Positions 16,528-25,103 of a DNA stretch of 64,000 bases are shown piece after piece. The position numbers were made by a program, and so were the translations under genes. The DNA lies in contig NZ_JACHKA010000001.1 in NCBI RefSeq assembly GCF_014203955.1, positions 2,945,001 through 3,009,000 on the forward strand, read 5' to 3'. Origin of the DNA: Sphingobium lignivorans. GTDB lineage: Bacteria; Pseudomonadota; Alphaproteobacteria; Sphingomonadales; Sphingomonadaceae. Each line of letters starts with the position of its first letter. Position 1 is the stretch's first letter. The notes beneath the pieces are model-generated. The model ran no database searches. It had not been told where the DNA came from and saw nothing but the letters and a program-made list of their open reading frames with translations.

Positions 16528-19062
16528 TCAGAACTTCTTCCGAACAGTGACTGCCCATTCCCGAGGACGCCCGGGCTGGCCACTGGAATAGCCCTGCCCG
16601 CCGACCGTCTGATCGTAGATCGTGAGCAGATAATATTCGTCGAAGAGATTTGTCACTTCGAGCGAGACATCAAGATCCTCGTCATCGTTGCGCCAGGTGA
16701 GCCGCGCATTTGCGACTGTGTAAGCGTCGATGCGATTGCTCGAACGGTTTGCGGACACAGTGTAGATCTTGCTCTGGAACGAGGCATCGATACGCGGGGT
16801 CAGCGAGCCCGCCGTACCGAGGTCGATCTCATATTGCGCGCCGGTGCTCCACTTCCATTTCGGCGTGTAGGGCGCATAGTCGCCGAATTGCGGGCCGTTC
16901 AGATTGGTCGGGCCGCCCACAGCCACCGTGGTTGTGCCGACGGTATAGGTTCCAAAGCGCGTATACTCGAAATCAAGATAGCTGACCGCACCATCGATGA
17001 GCAGACCATCTACCGGACGGATGGTCGCCTCCACTTCGATGCCCTTGATATCCGCATCACCGGCGTTGACCGGCAGAGCGCATGGCGCGCCGAACCCTGC
17101 GCCCGTGATGGCCGTGCAATTGCTGAGCGAAAGCTGGATCCCCTTGTACTTGCTCAAGAATGTTGCGACGTTCAGGCGCAGCCGTCGATCGAAGAAGTCG
17201 GTCTTCAAGCCCAGTTCATAGGCGTTCAGCGTTTCCGGGCCGAAAGAAAGCGCCTGCTGAACAAAGAATGGCCGCGGATTTACGCCGCCGCCCTTGAAGC
17301 CCGTCGAGAACTGAGCGTAGGCCATGACGTCGTTGGAAAAGGCATATTGCACATTTGCGCGATAATCCACGCGCTCCCCGCTGAACTTCCCGATCGTTCC
17401 ATTAAGCGGGAGAACGCCGTTTGCCGTTACCGAGGTCGGATCAAGATAGGGCCGTTGGCGGACATACTGGTAGGTCTTGCTCTCCTTGGTGTACCGGATG
17501 CCGCCTGTGAAAGTCAGCGGGTCGATCGGGTTCCACGACAGATGAGCAAACACGGCCTTGCTGTCTGCGTCCACGGGGTCACTTTGCTGGAACTGGAGAT
17601 TTGAAGAACGCAGATCCTGGAACGAGGTATAGACGGACTTCTGGTCGCTGTAATAGGCGCCAACCGTATAGTCGATCGTGCTACCTATCTGACCGTTCAG
17701 CCTGAGCTCCTGACTGAAGAAGCGAAAGGTCAGCGGCCCATAACCAAGGCTGTGAGCCATGGGCGAGACGTCATTATCGTTCGAGAAATTTGACGTGTAG
17801 CGCCGGAATGCCGTGATCGAGTTGAGCTGCAGATGATCGGCGAGCTGCCATTCGACCTGGCCCGATACGCCCCAGCCTTTGAATCTCACCCGGCCATCGC
17901 CGCTTGATGCCCGAAAATTCCCGTCGGCAGGCATGTCGTAGGTGCCGAAGTTGCAATATTGGCCGCAAACAAAGCGATTATCATAAGCCAGCAGCGTATC
18001 CGGGGCTGCGAATGGGTTTATGTCGCGGCCCGGGGGCGAAGCGGCGGCGTAGTTTTGCGGCGGCGATGATCCTGCCGCCGGAATGAGCGGCAAGGGGAAA
18101 CGGGGACTTGCCACCGCGCCATTGGGATATTGGCGCAGCAGCAGCACCGACCCTGCCGCGACGCGATCATCATCGGTATAGTCGCCGATGATGTTGATAT
18201 CGAGCGTATCTGTCGGTCGCACGCGAAGCTGGCCGCGCACGGCGACATAGCCGACCTCTCCCTCCTTCGCGAGAACACAGTCACTGCGATTGGTGCGCGC
18301 CGGGATGCCGCCAACGGGGTTCATCAGCATGGGCGTTTGGTTGGGATTGGAAGCCGTTGGAAAGGCCGGGGTGAAGGTCGCCGGGCCACCGGCCGGATAG
18401 AGGCAACCGAAATCGAGCCGATCCACATAGCCTTCCTGCTTCTTCGCGACGCCCGAGATGCGCGCATCGATCCCGTTTGCGACATGGAAATCCGCGCTTC
18501 CACGCAGGTCGAGCCGATTGCGGATGCCATATGTCGCGGCCACAGAGCCGGTGTTGCTGCCTTCGGGCTTCTTGGAATACAGTTTGACCGCGCCGCCGAT
18601 GGAGTTTCGGCCGGCCAGCGTCCCTTGCGGACCACGCAGCACCTCGACGCGATCAAGGTCGAGCAGATCCATGATCGAACCGGTCAGTGTCGCATAATAG
18701 ACATCATCGACATAGAAGCCCACGCCCGGTTCGAGTGCCGGGTTGAAGTCGGTCTGGCCAACGCCGCGAATATTGGCACTCAGGGAAGGACCATAAGCGG
18801 CTCCCTGCGGTTTGAGCGTGACTGAAGGAGCCTGATTGGCCACCTGACTGATATCGGTTTGACTGCGCGCTTCCAGCATTCCCGCATTGACGGCCGTAAT
18901 CGCGATTGGCGTGTCCTGGAGATTTTGAGCCCGGAACTGCGCCGTCACGACGATATCGGTCTCGGAAGCTTCGCTCCCTGTCTGTGCGGTTTGCCCGTTT
19001 GCCGAAGATGTCGCGAGCAAGGCCATGGCCGTGCCGCCGATCAAGAGTGTCCTGCTATTCAT
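16528..19062 (-). CDS. TonB-dependent receptor
   Basis: An 844-residue receptor of the FecA/pesticin-like class frequent in sphingomonads. The signal peptide ends near residue 24, TDIVVTAQFR is the TonB-box region, and the plug contains NIRGVGQTDFNPALEPGVGF and DRVEVLRGPQGTLAGRNSIG. The barrel ends AVTVRKKF. ATG 19062 has GGGAGAGG seven bases upstream. It is the last gene after TauD, ThDP enzyme and MFS genes on the same strand (75-base gap to the MFS stop), so it likely imports the substrate of that pathway. Confidence 0.93.
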   Translation of the reverse strand: MNSRTLLIGGTAMALLATSSANGQTAQTGSEASETDIVVTAQFRAQNLQDTPIAITAVNAGMLEARSQTDISQVANQAPSVTLKPQGAAYGPSLSANIRGVGQTDFNPALEPGVGFYVDDVYYATLTGSIMDLLDLDRVEVLRGPQGTLAGRNSIGGAVKLYSKKPEGSNTGSVAATYGIRNRLDLRGSADFHVANGIDARISGVAKKQEGYVDRLDFGCLYPAGGPATFTPAFPTASNPNQTPMLMNPVGGIPARTNRSDCVLAKEGEVGYVAVRGQLRVRPTDTLDINIIGDYTDDDRVAAGSVLLLRQYPNGAVASPRFPLPLIPAAGSSPPQNYAAASPPGRDINPFAAPDTLLAYDNRFVCGQYCNFGTYDMPADGNFRASSGDGRVRFKGWGVSGQVEWQLADHLQLNSITAFRRYTSNFSNDNDVSPMAHSLGYGPLTFRFFSQELRLNGQIGSTIDYTVGAYYSDQKSVYTSFQDLRSSNLQFQQSDPVDADSKAVFAHLSWNPIDPLTFTGGIRYTKESKTYQYVRQRPYLDPTSVTANGVLPLNGTIGKFSGERVDYRANVQYAFSNDVMAYAQFSTGFKGGGVNPRPFFVQQALSFGPETLNAYELGLKTDFFDRRLRLNVATFLSKYKGIQLSLSNCTAITGAGFGAPCALPVNAGDADIKGIEVEATIRPVDGLLIDGAVSYLDFEYTRFGTYTVGTTTVAVGGPTNLNGPQFGDYAPYTPKWKWSTGAQYEIDLGTAGSLTPRIDASFQSKIYTVSANRSSNRIDAYTVANARLTWRNDDEDLDVSLEVTNLFDEYYLLTIYDQTVGGQGYSSGQPGRPREWAVTVRKKF

Positions 19063-19137
19063 TTTTGCCTCTCCCTTCCGTCTTTATCTTTTCATCACGA
19101 CAGGTCCTGCGCTCGCCGAGCGAAGGCGCGTCTCACG

Positions 19138-20493
19138 TCATTGCCGCTGCTCCCTGGTGGTGGCTCTTCCAGCGATGAAGAAGCACAGGCCAGCCAGGAC
19201 CGCTGTTCCGGCGACGATGAGCATCGAGTATCGAATGGCCTGGAGACCGAATGCGGGCTCCAGCAGGTCGTTCATGACCCCGACAAGAAGTGGGCCGACC
19301 GCTTGCCCGAACATGGCCGAGCAGAAGAGCAGGATGGAGGTCGCCACCGCTCGGGTGCGCAGCGGCGCGACAGCAACCACCCCGGCGAACACCGGGCCCT
19401 GATGGACAAGCAGGAGAAAGGCGCTGACGGCGAAGCCGCCGAGCCAGACCACATGATGGTCGCTCAGAGCGAATGCCGCCTCGGCCGGCCCCACTAGAAT
19501 GCAGGCGATCGCAGGGAGCGTCATGCGCCAATGCGCGTGACGACGCCCGAGCCTGTCGATGAGGAGGCCGCCGAGCAGGACGCCCGCCACGCCGCAAGCG
19601 CCGCGCAACGGGCCGATGGTCGCAGCAATCTCGCCCAGGGAAAGGCCATGGACGCGGGTGAGGAATGTGGGGGTCCAGACCGAGGAGGCGAAGACATTGA
19701 GACCCATGAAGGTGGATCCGGCCAGAAGCGCAAGATAAGCGCGCGAACCCAGCAGGAGCCGGAGGCTCTGCCAGAAACGGACAGTGCCTTTGTCCTTGCT
19801 CGAGGTCGCATCGCTGCGGGCCGTCCTGCTTTCCGAGGCTCCGCGACGAGGCTCACGGACCGTCAGGAAGAAGAGCAAGGCCAGCCCCAGCCCGGGCAGC
19901 CCCGCGACGATGAACATCTGGCGCCATCCATAATGCTGCCCAACCCAGCCTGCGATGGGAAAGAAGAGAATGGACGAGATCGAGGCGGCTGTCGCGAAGA
20001 TCGAATAGGCGAGCGGTCGGCGTTCGGCCCGAAACAGATCCGCAGTCATCGAGTTTGACGGCGCGATACCGCAAGCCTCGCCCGCACCCATGAGGAAGCG
20101 GGCAATCGCGAGCTGCCAGATGTTGCCAACCCAGGCCGTGGCGAGGGTCATGAAACTCCAGAACGCAAAGCCCACTGCGATGATGTTGCGTCGGTTCCAC
20201 CGATCCGCTGCCCAGGCGATCGGTACGCTCATGATCGAATAGAACAGGACGAAGGCCAGCCCTGACACGAGCCCCATCACCGTGTCCGAAATATGCATTT
20301 CGGCCTTGATCTGGGGCAACGCCAGGCCAAGCAGTGAGCGGTCGAGATAGTTGAATGAAGAGACCAGCGTCAGGAACCCCAGGCTATATATTGCCTGGGC
20401 TGACCAGTCACCGCGCGGGTTCGTCTCAAGCTCGCGAGCATTTTCGGCATTGGCCGCGGGCGTGGAGCCGTCAGGGATCGGAAGGCCCCTCAC
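19138..20493 (-). CDS. MFS transporter
   Basis: A 451-residue carrier with about 12 membrane segments and a long hydrophilic N-terminus of about 35 residues. SSFNYLDRSLLGLALPQIK in helix 1 and SVPIAWAADRWNRRN (loop 2-3) place it with the spinster-like carriers. It begins on a GTG that overlaps the ThDP-enzyme stop (GTGA), so the two are translationally coupled. Together with the downstream TonB receptor it should provide uptake of the pathway substrate. Confidence 0.87.
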   Translation of the reverse strand: MRGLPIPDGSTPAANAENARELETNPRGDWSAQAIYSLGFLTLVSSFNYLDRSLLGLALPQIKAEMHISDTVMGLVSGLAFVLFYSIMSVPIAWAADRWNRRNIIAVGFAFWSFMTLATAWVGNIWQLAIARFLMGAGEACGIAPSNSMTADLFRAERRPLAYSIFATAASISSILFFPIAGWVGQHYGWRQMFIVAGLPGLGLALLFFLTVREPRRGASESRTARSDATSSKDKGTVRFWQSLRLLLGSRAYLALLAGSTFMGLNVFASSVWTPTFLTRVHGLSLGEIAATIGPLRGACGVAGVLLGGLLIDRLGRRHAHWRMTLPAIACILVGPAEAAFALSDHHVVWLGGFAVSAFLLLVHQGPVFAGVVAVAPLRTRAVATSILLFCSAMFGQAVGPLLVGVMNDLLEPAFGLQAIRYSMLIVAGTAVLAGLCFFIAGRATTREQRQ

Positions 20494-22118
20494 AGCCGCG
20501 ACGCTCTCTTTTCCTTGGCGGTGATGAATTCGATCAGCGCCGGTTGACCGGCTTGCGTCGCGGCGATGCCGCGTCTGATTGCGTCGGCGATATCGGCGGG
20601 ACGTTCGACACGCTCGCCATATCCGCCAAGCGCGCGCGCAAAAGCAGCATAGTCTCCTGAGATGTCGGTCGCACGGTAGCGCTCCGTGGCGGCCGGCATG
20701 ATATCAAGCTCGATCGCCATGGCGCTGTTGTTGAGAAGGATGGAGAGGATCGGCAAACGTTCGCGGACTGCGGTCTCGAAGTCCATGCCCGTGAAACCGA
20801 TTGCCGCGTCGCCCCACACGTTGATGCACAGCTTGTCCGGGCAGGCCAGCTTTGCGCCCATCGCCAGGCCAAGCCCATAGCCAAGCTGCGTCGACTTCCC
20901 CCAGCCGATATAGGAGAGCGGCGTCCTGCTTTTCCAGAATGGGGTGAGTTGGTCTCGGGGTGAGCCCGCGTCATGTGTGATGATGGTGTTGGCCACATCC
21001 ACCGTCTGCTGAAGCTCCCAGAGCACCCGATAGGGTGTCATCGGGACACTGTCGCTGGTGAGGATCGGCAGCCACTCGGCCATCCATGACCGTTCGACCT
21101 GCGCAATCTCCGCTGCGATCGGGGCCATATCCCGGGGACCGTCGATCAGTCCCCGACTTGCGTCGAGCAACATTGAAAGGGTGAGCTTTGCATCTCCGAC
21201 AAGGGCGAGTTCGCAGGGCACCGACTTGTTGATGTCCGCCGGGTCGAGCGTCGCATGAATGATGCGTTTGCCCTCTGGCATACGTACCCCGAAGGCCGTT
21301 TCCGAGAAACTGCAGCCGATGCCGAGAATGACGTCGGCCTCGTCAAGGAAATGCCGAAGCTGGCCGGGAATAGCCGCGCCACCCGAGCCCAGCGCGAGGG
21401 GATGCGTCTCATCAAAACAGCTCTTGCCTTCAAGGCTCGTCGCGACGGGCACGGCCAGCACCTCGGCCAGAGCCCGCAGTTCATCATAGGCCTCTGCCCA
21501 GTGCACGCCCTGCCCGGCATAAATGACGGGACGTTTCGCCGATGTGAGCAGCGTTGCGGCGGCCCGAACGCCGGCCGGATCGGGTGCACTTTTCGCGCTG
21601 ACCGAGGGATGGTAGACAAGGGGTTCTTCTACCTCCTCGGGTAGAACGTCCCAGGGCAATTCGATGATGACCGGCCGCAAGCGACCGTTGCGCAATTGCG
21701 TGAACGCGCGACGCATGACGTTGCCGACTTCCTCGGCCACGTTCAACGGTTCTGCATGCTTGCTGACGTCTCGCATCGAAACTGTCGCATTGTAGTTGTC
21801 GGGCAGGTGCGCGATGCGGCGCGCATAGCCCTGCGGAAGAACAAGGACCGGAACGGATTCCGAATAGGCCTGGGCGACACCGCCATAGGCATTCTCGGTG
21901 CCTGGGCCATGTTGCATGGCGAAGACACCGAGGCGCTTGCCCCGGCTCAAGCGGGACAGCGCATCCGCCATATGGACGCCAGTCCGCTCCTGCCGGACGA
22001 TGACCGGCCGGATACCGATCTCGGCCGCCGTCTCCAGCACGGCATTACGCGGATAGCCGAAGATGACCTCCACGCCCTCTTTCGCGAGGATCTCCGCGAT
22101 GGCTCTGCTGACCTTCAT
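20490..22118 (-). CDS. Thiamine diphosphate-dependent enzyme (acetolactate synthase-like large subunit)
   Basis: A 542-residue ThDP enzyme of the acetolactate synthase/benzoylformate decarboxylase/2-hydroxyacyl-CoA lyase superfamily. The catalytic Glu sits in RQERTGVHMADA near residue 43, the middle domain has VIYAGQGVHWAEAYDEL, and the ThDP-Mg motif is GDAAIGFTGMDFET with LLNNSAMAIELD about 30 residues on. It has no paired regulatory subunit, so it is unlikely to be a biosynthetic acetolactate synthase. It starts one base after the dioxygenase stop (TGAGATG). I infer a C-C lyase or decarboxylase acting on a 2-keto or 2-hydroxy product of the dioxygenase step. The exact reaction is open. Confidence 0.87.
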   Translation of the reverse strand: MKVSRAIAEILAKEGVEVIFGYPRNAVLETAAEIGIRPVIVRQERTGVHMADALSRLSRGKRLGVFAMQHGPGTENAYGGVAQAYSESVPVLVLPQGYARRIAHLPDNYNATVSMRDVSKHAEPLNVAEEVGNVMRRAFTQLRNGRLRPVIIELPWDVLPEEVEEPLVYHPSVSAKSAPDPAGVRAAATLLTSAKRPVIYAGQGVHWAEAYDELRALAEVLAVPVATSLEGKSCFDETHPLALGSGGAAIPGQLRHFLDEADVILGIGCSFSETAFGVRMPEGKRIIHATLDPADINKSVPCELALVGDAKLTLSMLLDASRGLIDGPRDMAPIAAEIAQVERSWMAEWLPILTSDSVPMTPYRVLWELQQTVDVANTIITHDAGSPRDQLTPFWKSRTPLSYIGWGKSTQLGYGLGLAMGAKLACPDKLCINVWGDAAIGFTGMDFETAVRERLPILSILLNNSAMAIELDIMPAATERYRATDISGDYAAFARALGGYGERVERPADIADAIRRGIAATQAGQPALIEFITAKEKRASRL

Positions 22119-22119
22119 C

Positions 22120-23073
22120 TCAGGCTTTTGGGCTGAAGTCGCCAGGACCGAGGGGGCGTTCGCCCTTCACGGTCGTCCGGACGAGGTGACGGCGCTCGAA
22201 TTTGAAATCATGAACACCGCGATGAAGCGTGAAGCGATTATCCCAGACGATCAGCGTGTCCTTCTTCCATTTCACCCGGCAGTGATAATGGAGGTGCTGG
22301 GCGAGGGACTGGAGGTAATTCAGCAGAGCGCGGCTTTCTGCTTCATTCCATCCGACGAAATGCTTGAAATAGGCGCTTGTCGCGAAGAGGGCCTTGCGGC
22401 CGGTGACCGGATGGACACGCACTGCAGGATGCGTGTTGGTCAACTGATCTTCGGTGAAGTCATGGCTCTCGCGCAGGCGGAGGCGTTTTTCCGGCGGCAG
22501 GTTTTCATTCTTCGACCAGATTTCTGCGCCAGAATAAACCACCTGGAGCCCGTCCAGGAGCGCCTTCATCCCGTCCGAGAGATGTTCATAGACAAGATAG
22601 GCATTGGAAAACGCGGTGTCGCCGCCCCATCGCGGCACTTCGAGCGCTCGCATGACGATGCATTTGGGCGGCTGCAGCAGAAACGGGCTGTCCGTATGAA
22701 AATGCTCGAATGACGGAACGACATTCTCGGGCTCGAACGCCTCGCGACGCACTTCCTGCATATCCCGGTGCTCGCCATAGATGGGAGCCTGGGGCAGTTC
22801 AGTGATTTCACCAAAATGACGAGAGAAAGCCTTGTGCTGCTCGGGAGACAGGTTCTGGTCGCGCAGCACGATCACGGTGAAATGTTCAAAAGCCTTCATG
22901 ATCTCCGCGAGCGTCTCGGAATCCAGAGGCTCGCGCAGATCGACGCCGCTGATTTCACACCCACAGGCACCACTGATTGGTTCGACACCAATGCGCTTGA
23001 ACTGGGGCATCGGAAGGCCCGCGACGATCGGGGGAGGCAGCGTTGCGTCGTCGGGCATTGTCTTTGAAACCAT
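22120..23073 (-). CDS. TauD/TfdA family Fe(II)/2-oxoglutarate dioxygenase
   Basis: A 317-residue dioxygenase. FEHFHTDSPF near residue 123 supplies the HxD iron ligands, TLHRGVHDF near residue 284 the distal His, and RRHLVRTTV the 2-oxoglutarate-binding Arg. VMRALEVPRWGGDTAFSN and the N-terminal region PISGACGCEISGVDL are family hallmarks. Relatives hydroxylate taurine, 2,4-D and phenoxypropionates, releasing the product by collapse of a hemiacetal. It is the first gene of a four-gene unit and is divergent from an IclR regulator with two operators between them. The substrate is not visible; an ether- or sulfonate-type compound is possible. Confidence 0.9.
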   Translation of the reverse strand: MVSKTMPDDATLPPPIVAGLPMPQFKRIGVEPISGACGCEISGVDLREPLDSETLAEIMKAFEHFTVIVLRDQNLSPEQHKAFSRHFGEITELPQAPIYGEHRDMQEVRREAFEPENVVPSFEHFHTDSPFLLQPPKCIVMRALEVPRWGGDTAFSNAYLVYEHLSDGMKALLDGLQVVYSGAEIWSKNENLPPEKRLRLRESHDFTEDQLTNTHPAVRVHPVTGRKALFATSAYFKHFVGWNEAESRALLNYLQSLAQHLHYHCRVKWKKDTLIVWDNRFTLHRGVHDFKFERRHLVRTTVKGERPLGPGDFSPKA

Positions 23074-23317
23074 TGCTATTTCCTTGAAACAGGCGCGCGA
23101 ACGCAGCTGGCGCGCTTAAGGTCTAAAATTCCTCACTGGGAATGCCCCGACGGCCCGTCACGTGGACCGCTTGCGAGCGTCGCGCGTTCACTCGTTCCTG
23201 TCGCCGAGCGCGCGTGGCCGAGCCGACCAACATCCTCCCCCTCATATTTTTTCCGAAGCCGTTCGCCGGCTCACCTTGGTGATTGGCTAAACCCGCGCGC
23301 GCGCTTTCGTCAACATA

Positions 23318-23357
23318 ATTTCCGATATACGTAATTACTTTTCCGATATACGGAAAA
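23318..23357. promoter_or_regulatory. Two tandem IclR-type operator palindromes
   Basis: Site 2 (23339-23357) is a perfect 7-5-7 palindrome, TTTTCCGATATACGGAAAA. Site 1 (23318-23336) shares the core TTTCCGATATACG and is a 5-of-7 dyad. Their centres are 21 bp apart, two helical turns. They lie between the dioxygenase and IclR genes, which strongly suggests binding by that IclR protein and control of both directions. The GC-rich rest of the intergenic region shows nothing else. Confidence 0.7.
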
Positions 23358-23432
23358 TCTCCGCGCTTTTTCTTTCTTGGCACGATTGAACCGGGCTATG
23401 GATGAAGGGTGGGCCAAGGAAACGGTGGGGCA

Positions 23433-24221
23433 ATGACAGAAGACGATCGCGGAGCAGGTGCACGGACAATTGCCCTGCTCAAGATTGTGGCGGAGAGCGG
23501 GGCCACATTCACATTGACTCAGCTCGGAGCGCAGGCCGCCTTGCCGCCCAGCAGCGTCCATCGCCTTCTTCAGCCGCTGATCCGCTCAGGCATGGTCGAG
23601 CGCGGGACGGGACAGGCCTATCGCGTCGGCAGCGAGTTCCATCGGGTGGCATCGCTCATCATGCAGCATGTCGATCCGGGTCGGCTGGCGGATCCGATCT
23701 TGCGTCGCCTGTGGTCGCAGTGGGAAGAAACCTGCTCCCTTTGTGTCTACAAGCCATCAACTCATACGGCCGTCGTCGTTGCCACGATACAGACGCCGCA
23801 TCCTCTGCGCTTCATGATCGAACGTCACACGGAACTCTCACTGAGTTGGGGATCGCTCGGGCGCGCCATTCTGGCTTCACTTCCAGATGCAGATGCGGCC
23901 GAAGCGATGAAGAATCACGCCCTGGGCCCGCTGAGCGGCCAGGCCATGCCCTCCGCCGCTCAAATGGCATCGGTCATCGAGAAGGTGCGCACGGACGGCG
24001 TGGCAAACTACAGGAACGAGGAAATGGATGTTGCCGGTGTCGCGGCTCCCGTCTTCCGCGCCGACGGGACGGTTTTGGGGAGTTTAGGCGTCACAGCACC
24101 GGCCAGACGGCTGCTGCCCCACATAGCGCTCGACATAGAGAGCTCGGTGAAGAGTGCGGCTCGGGAGCTGTCTGCTCTGCTGGGTTATAAAGCCCGCGAT
24201 GTGTTGCCTTCAAGTCGGTGA
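23433..24221 (+). CDS. IclR family transcriptional regulator
   Basis: About 262 residues. The N-terminal winged helix is TLTQLGAQAALPPSSVHRLL with QPLIRSGMVERG. The C-terminal effector domain contains SWGSLGRAILASLPDA and GVANYRNEEMDVAGVAAPVF, the usual IclR GAF-like signature. An in-frame GTG at 23409 is an alternative start, but GAAGG abuts it directly. ATG 23433 has AAGGA farther upstream, and I prefer it with limited confidence. It is divergent from the dioxygenase operon and its operators are probably the two palindromes at 23318-23357. Confidence 0.85.
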   Translation: MTEDDRGAGARTIALLKIVAESGATFTLTQLGAQAALPPSSVHRLLQPLIRSGMVERGTGQAYRVGSEFHRVASLIMQHVDPGRLADPILRRLWSQWEETCSLCVYKPSTHTAVVVATIQTPHPLRFMIERHTELSLSWGSLGRAILASLPDADAAEAMKNHALGPLSGQAMPSAAQMASVIEKVRTDGVANYRNEEMDVAGVAAPVFRADGTVLGSLGVTAPARRLLPHIALDIESSVKSAARELSALLGYKARDVLPSSR

Positions 24222-24308
24222 TACTCATCACTGGGCAAACAAGGAAGAAGCACCGATGCGCCGAACGAAGCTCCAGCCGCAGAGCCCGACGCTGAAGGCG
24301 TTGACCTG

Positions 24309-25103
24309 CTAGCCGCTTATCGCTGCGCGGCCGGCGGCCTCTTTCACAATCCCTTCGCCAGAGCTTGCGGCAAGCCCGCAGTGGACGGCTTCGCCGATCA
24401 GCAGAAGCGTCGGATCGTCCTGGCCGATTGCCCGGACGAGGAAGGCCAGGGCATCAAGGCGGCCACGCAGCAGCCGTTCGTTCGGCAGCGAGACATTGAC
24501 GGCAATGAGCACGGGCGTGGCCGGGTCGCGGCCCGCTGCGATGAGATTTCGCGCGATGTCCGCAGCGGCCGCGCGGCCCATGTAGATGGCGAGCGTGCCT
24601 TTGGCACGGCCGAGCGCCTCCCAGTCGTGCTCGATTGCCTCACCTCGTCGTGCATGAGCGGTCAGGAAGGTCAGTTGTCTCGCCATGCCGCGCAACGTAA
24701 GCGACGCAAGCCCCTGCGCCGCCGCGGCACTGGCGGCGGTAATGCCGGGACAGATACGCACCGGCACGCCATGCTCAGCGCAGGCAGCGATTTCCTCCGT
24801 CGAACGACCGAAGATCGAAGGATCCCCACCCTTCAGCCGCAGGACATGGCGGCCGGCCAGCGCCGCCTCGACGATCAGCCTGTCGATCGTGCGCTGATCC
24901 TTGGAATGCCGCCCGGCGCGCTTGCCGACATTCACCATTTCCGCCTGAGGCGCCATCGCAAGGATCGATCTGCCGACGAGTGCATCGTGGAAAATGATGT
25001 CGGCGCGGCCCAGCAGGCGTTCCGCCTTGCGGCTGAGCAGGTCGGGATCGCCCGGCCCCGCTCCGACCAGCCAGACCATCCCGGCGGGAAATTCCTCAAC
25101 CAT
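24309..25103 (-). CDS. cobA: Uroporphyrinogen-III C-methyltransferase
   Basis: A 264-residue SUMT that makes precorrin-2 from uroporphyrinogen III using SAM, the first step to the siroheme needed by nitrite reductase. VGAGPGDPDLLSRKAERLL at residue ~10, LRLKGGDPSIFGRSTEE near residue 85 and GITAASAAAA near residue 117 are the classic motifs. The ATG at 25103 overlaps the nitrate reductase stop by eight bases and has AAAGGAAG upstream. Oxidation and ferrochelation (CysG C-terminal functions) are not encoded here and must come from elsewhere. Confidence 0.92.
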   Translation of the reverse strand: MVEEFPAGMVWLVGAGPGDPDLLSRKAERLLGRADIIFHDALVGRSILAMAPQAEMVNVGKRAGRHSKDQRTIDRLIVEAALAGRHVLRLKGGDPSIFGRSTEEIAACAEHGVPVRICPGITAASAAAAQGLASLTLRGMARQLTFLTAHARRGEAIEHDWEALGRAKGTLAIYMGRAAAADIARNLIAAGRDPATPVLIAVNVSLPNERLLRGRLDALAFLVRAIGQDDPTLLLIGEAVHCGLAASSGEGIVKEAAGRAAISG

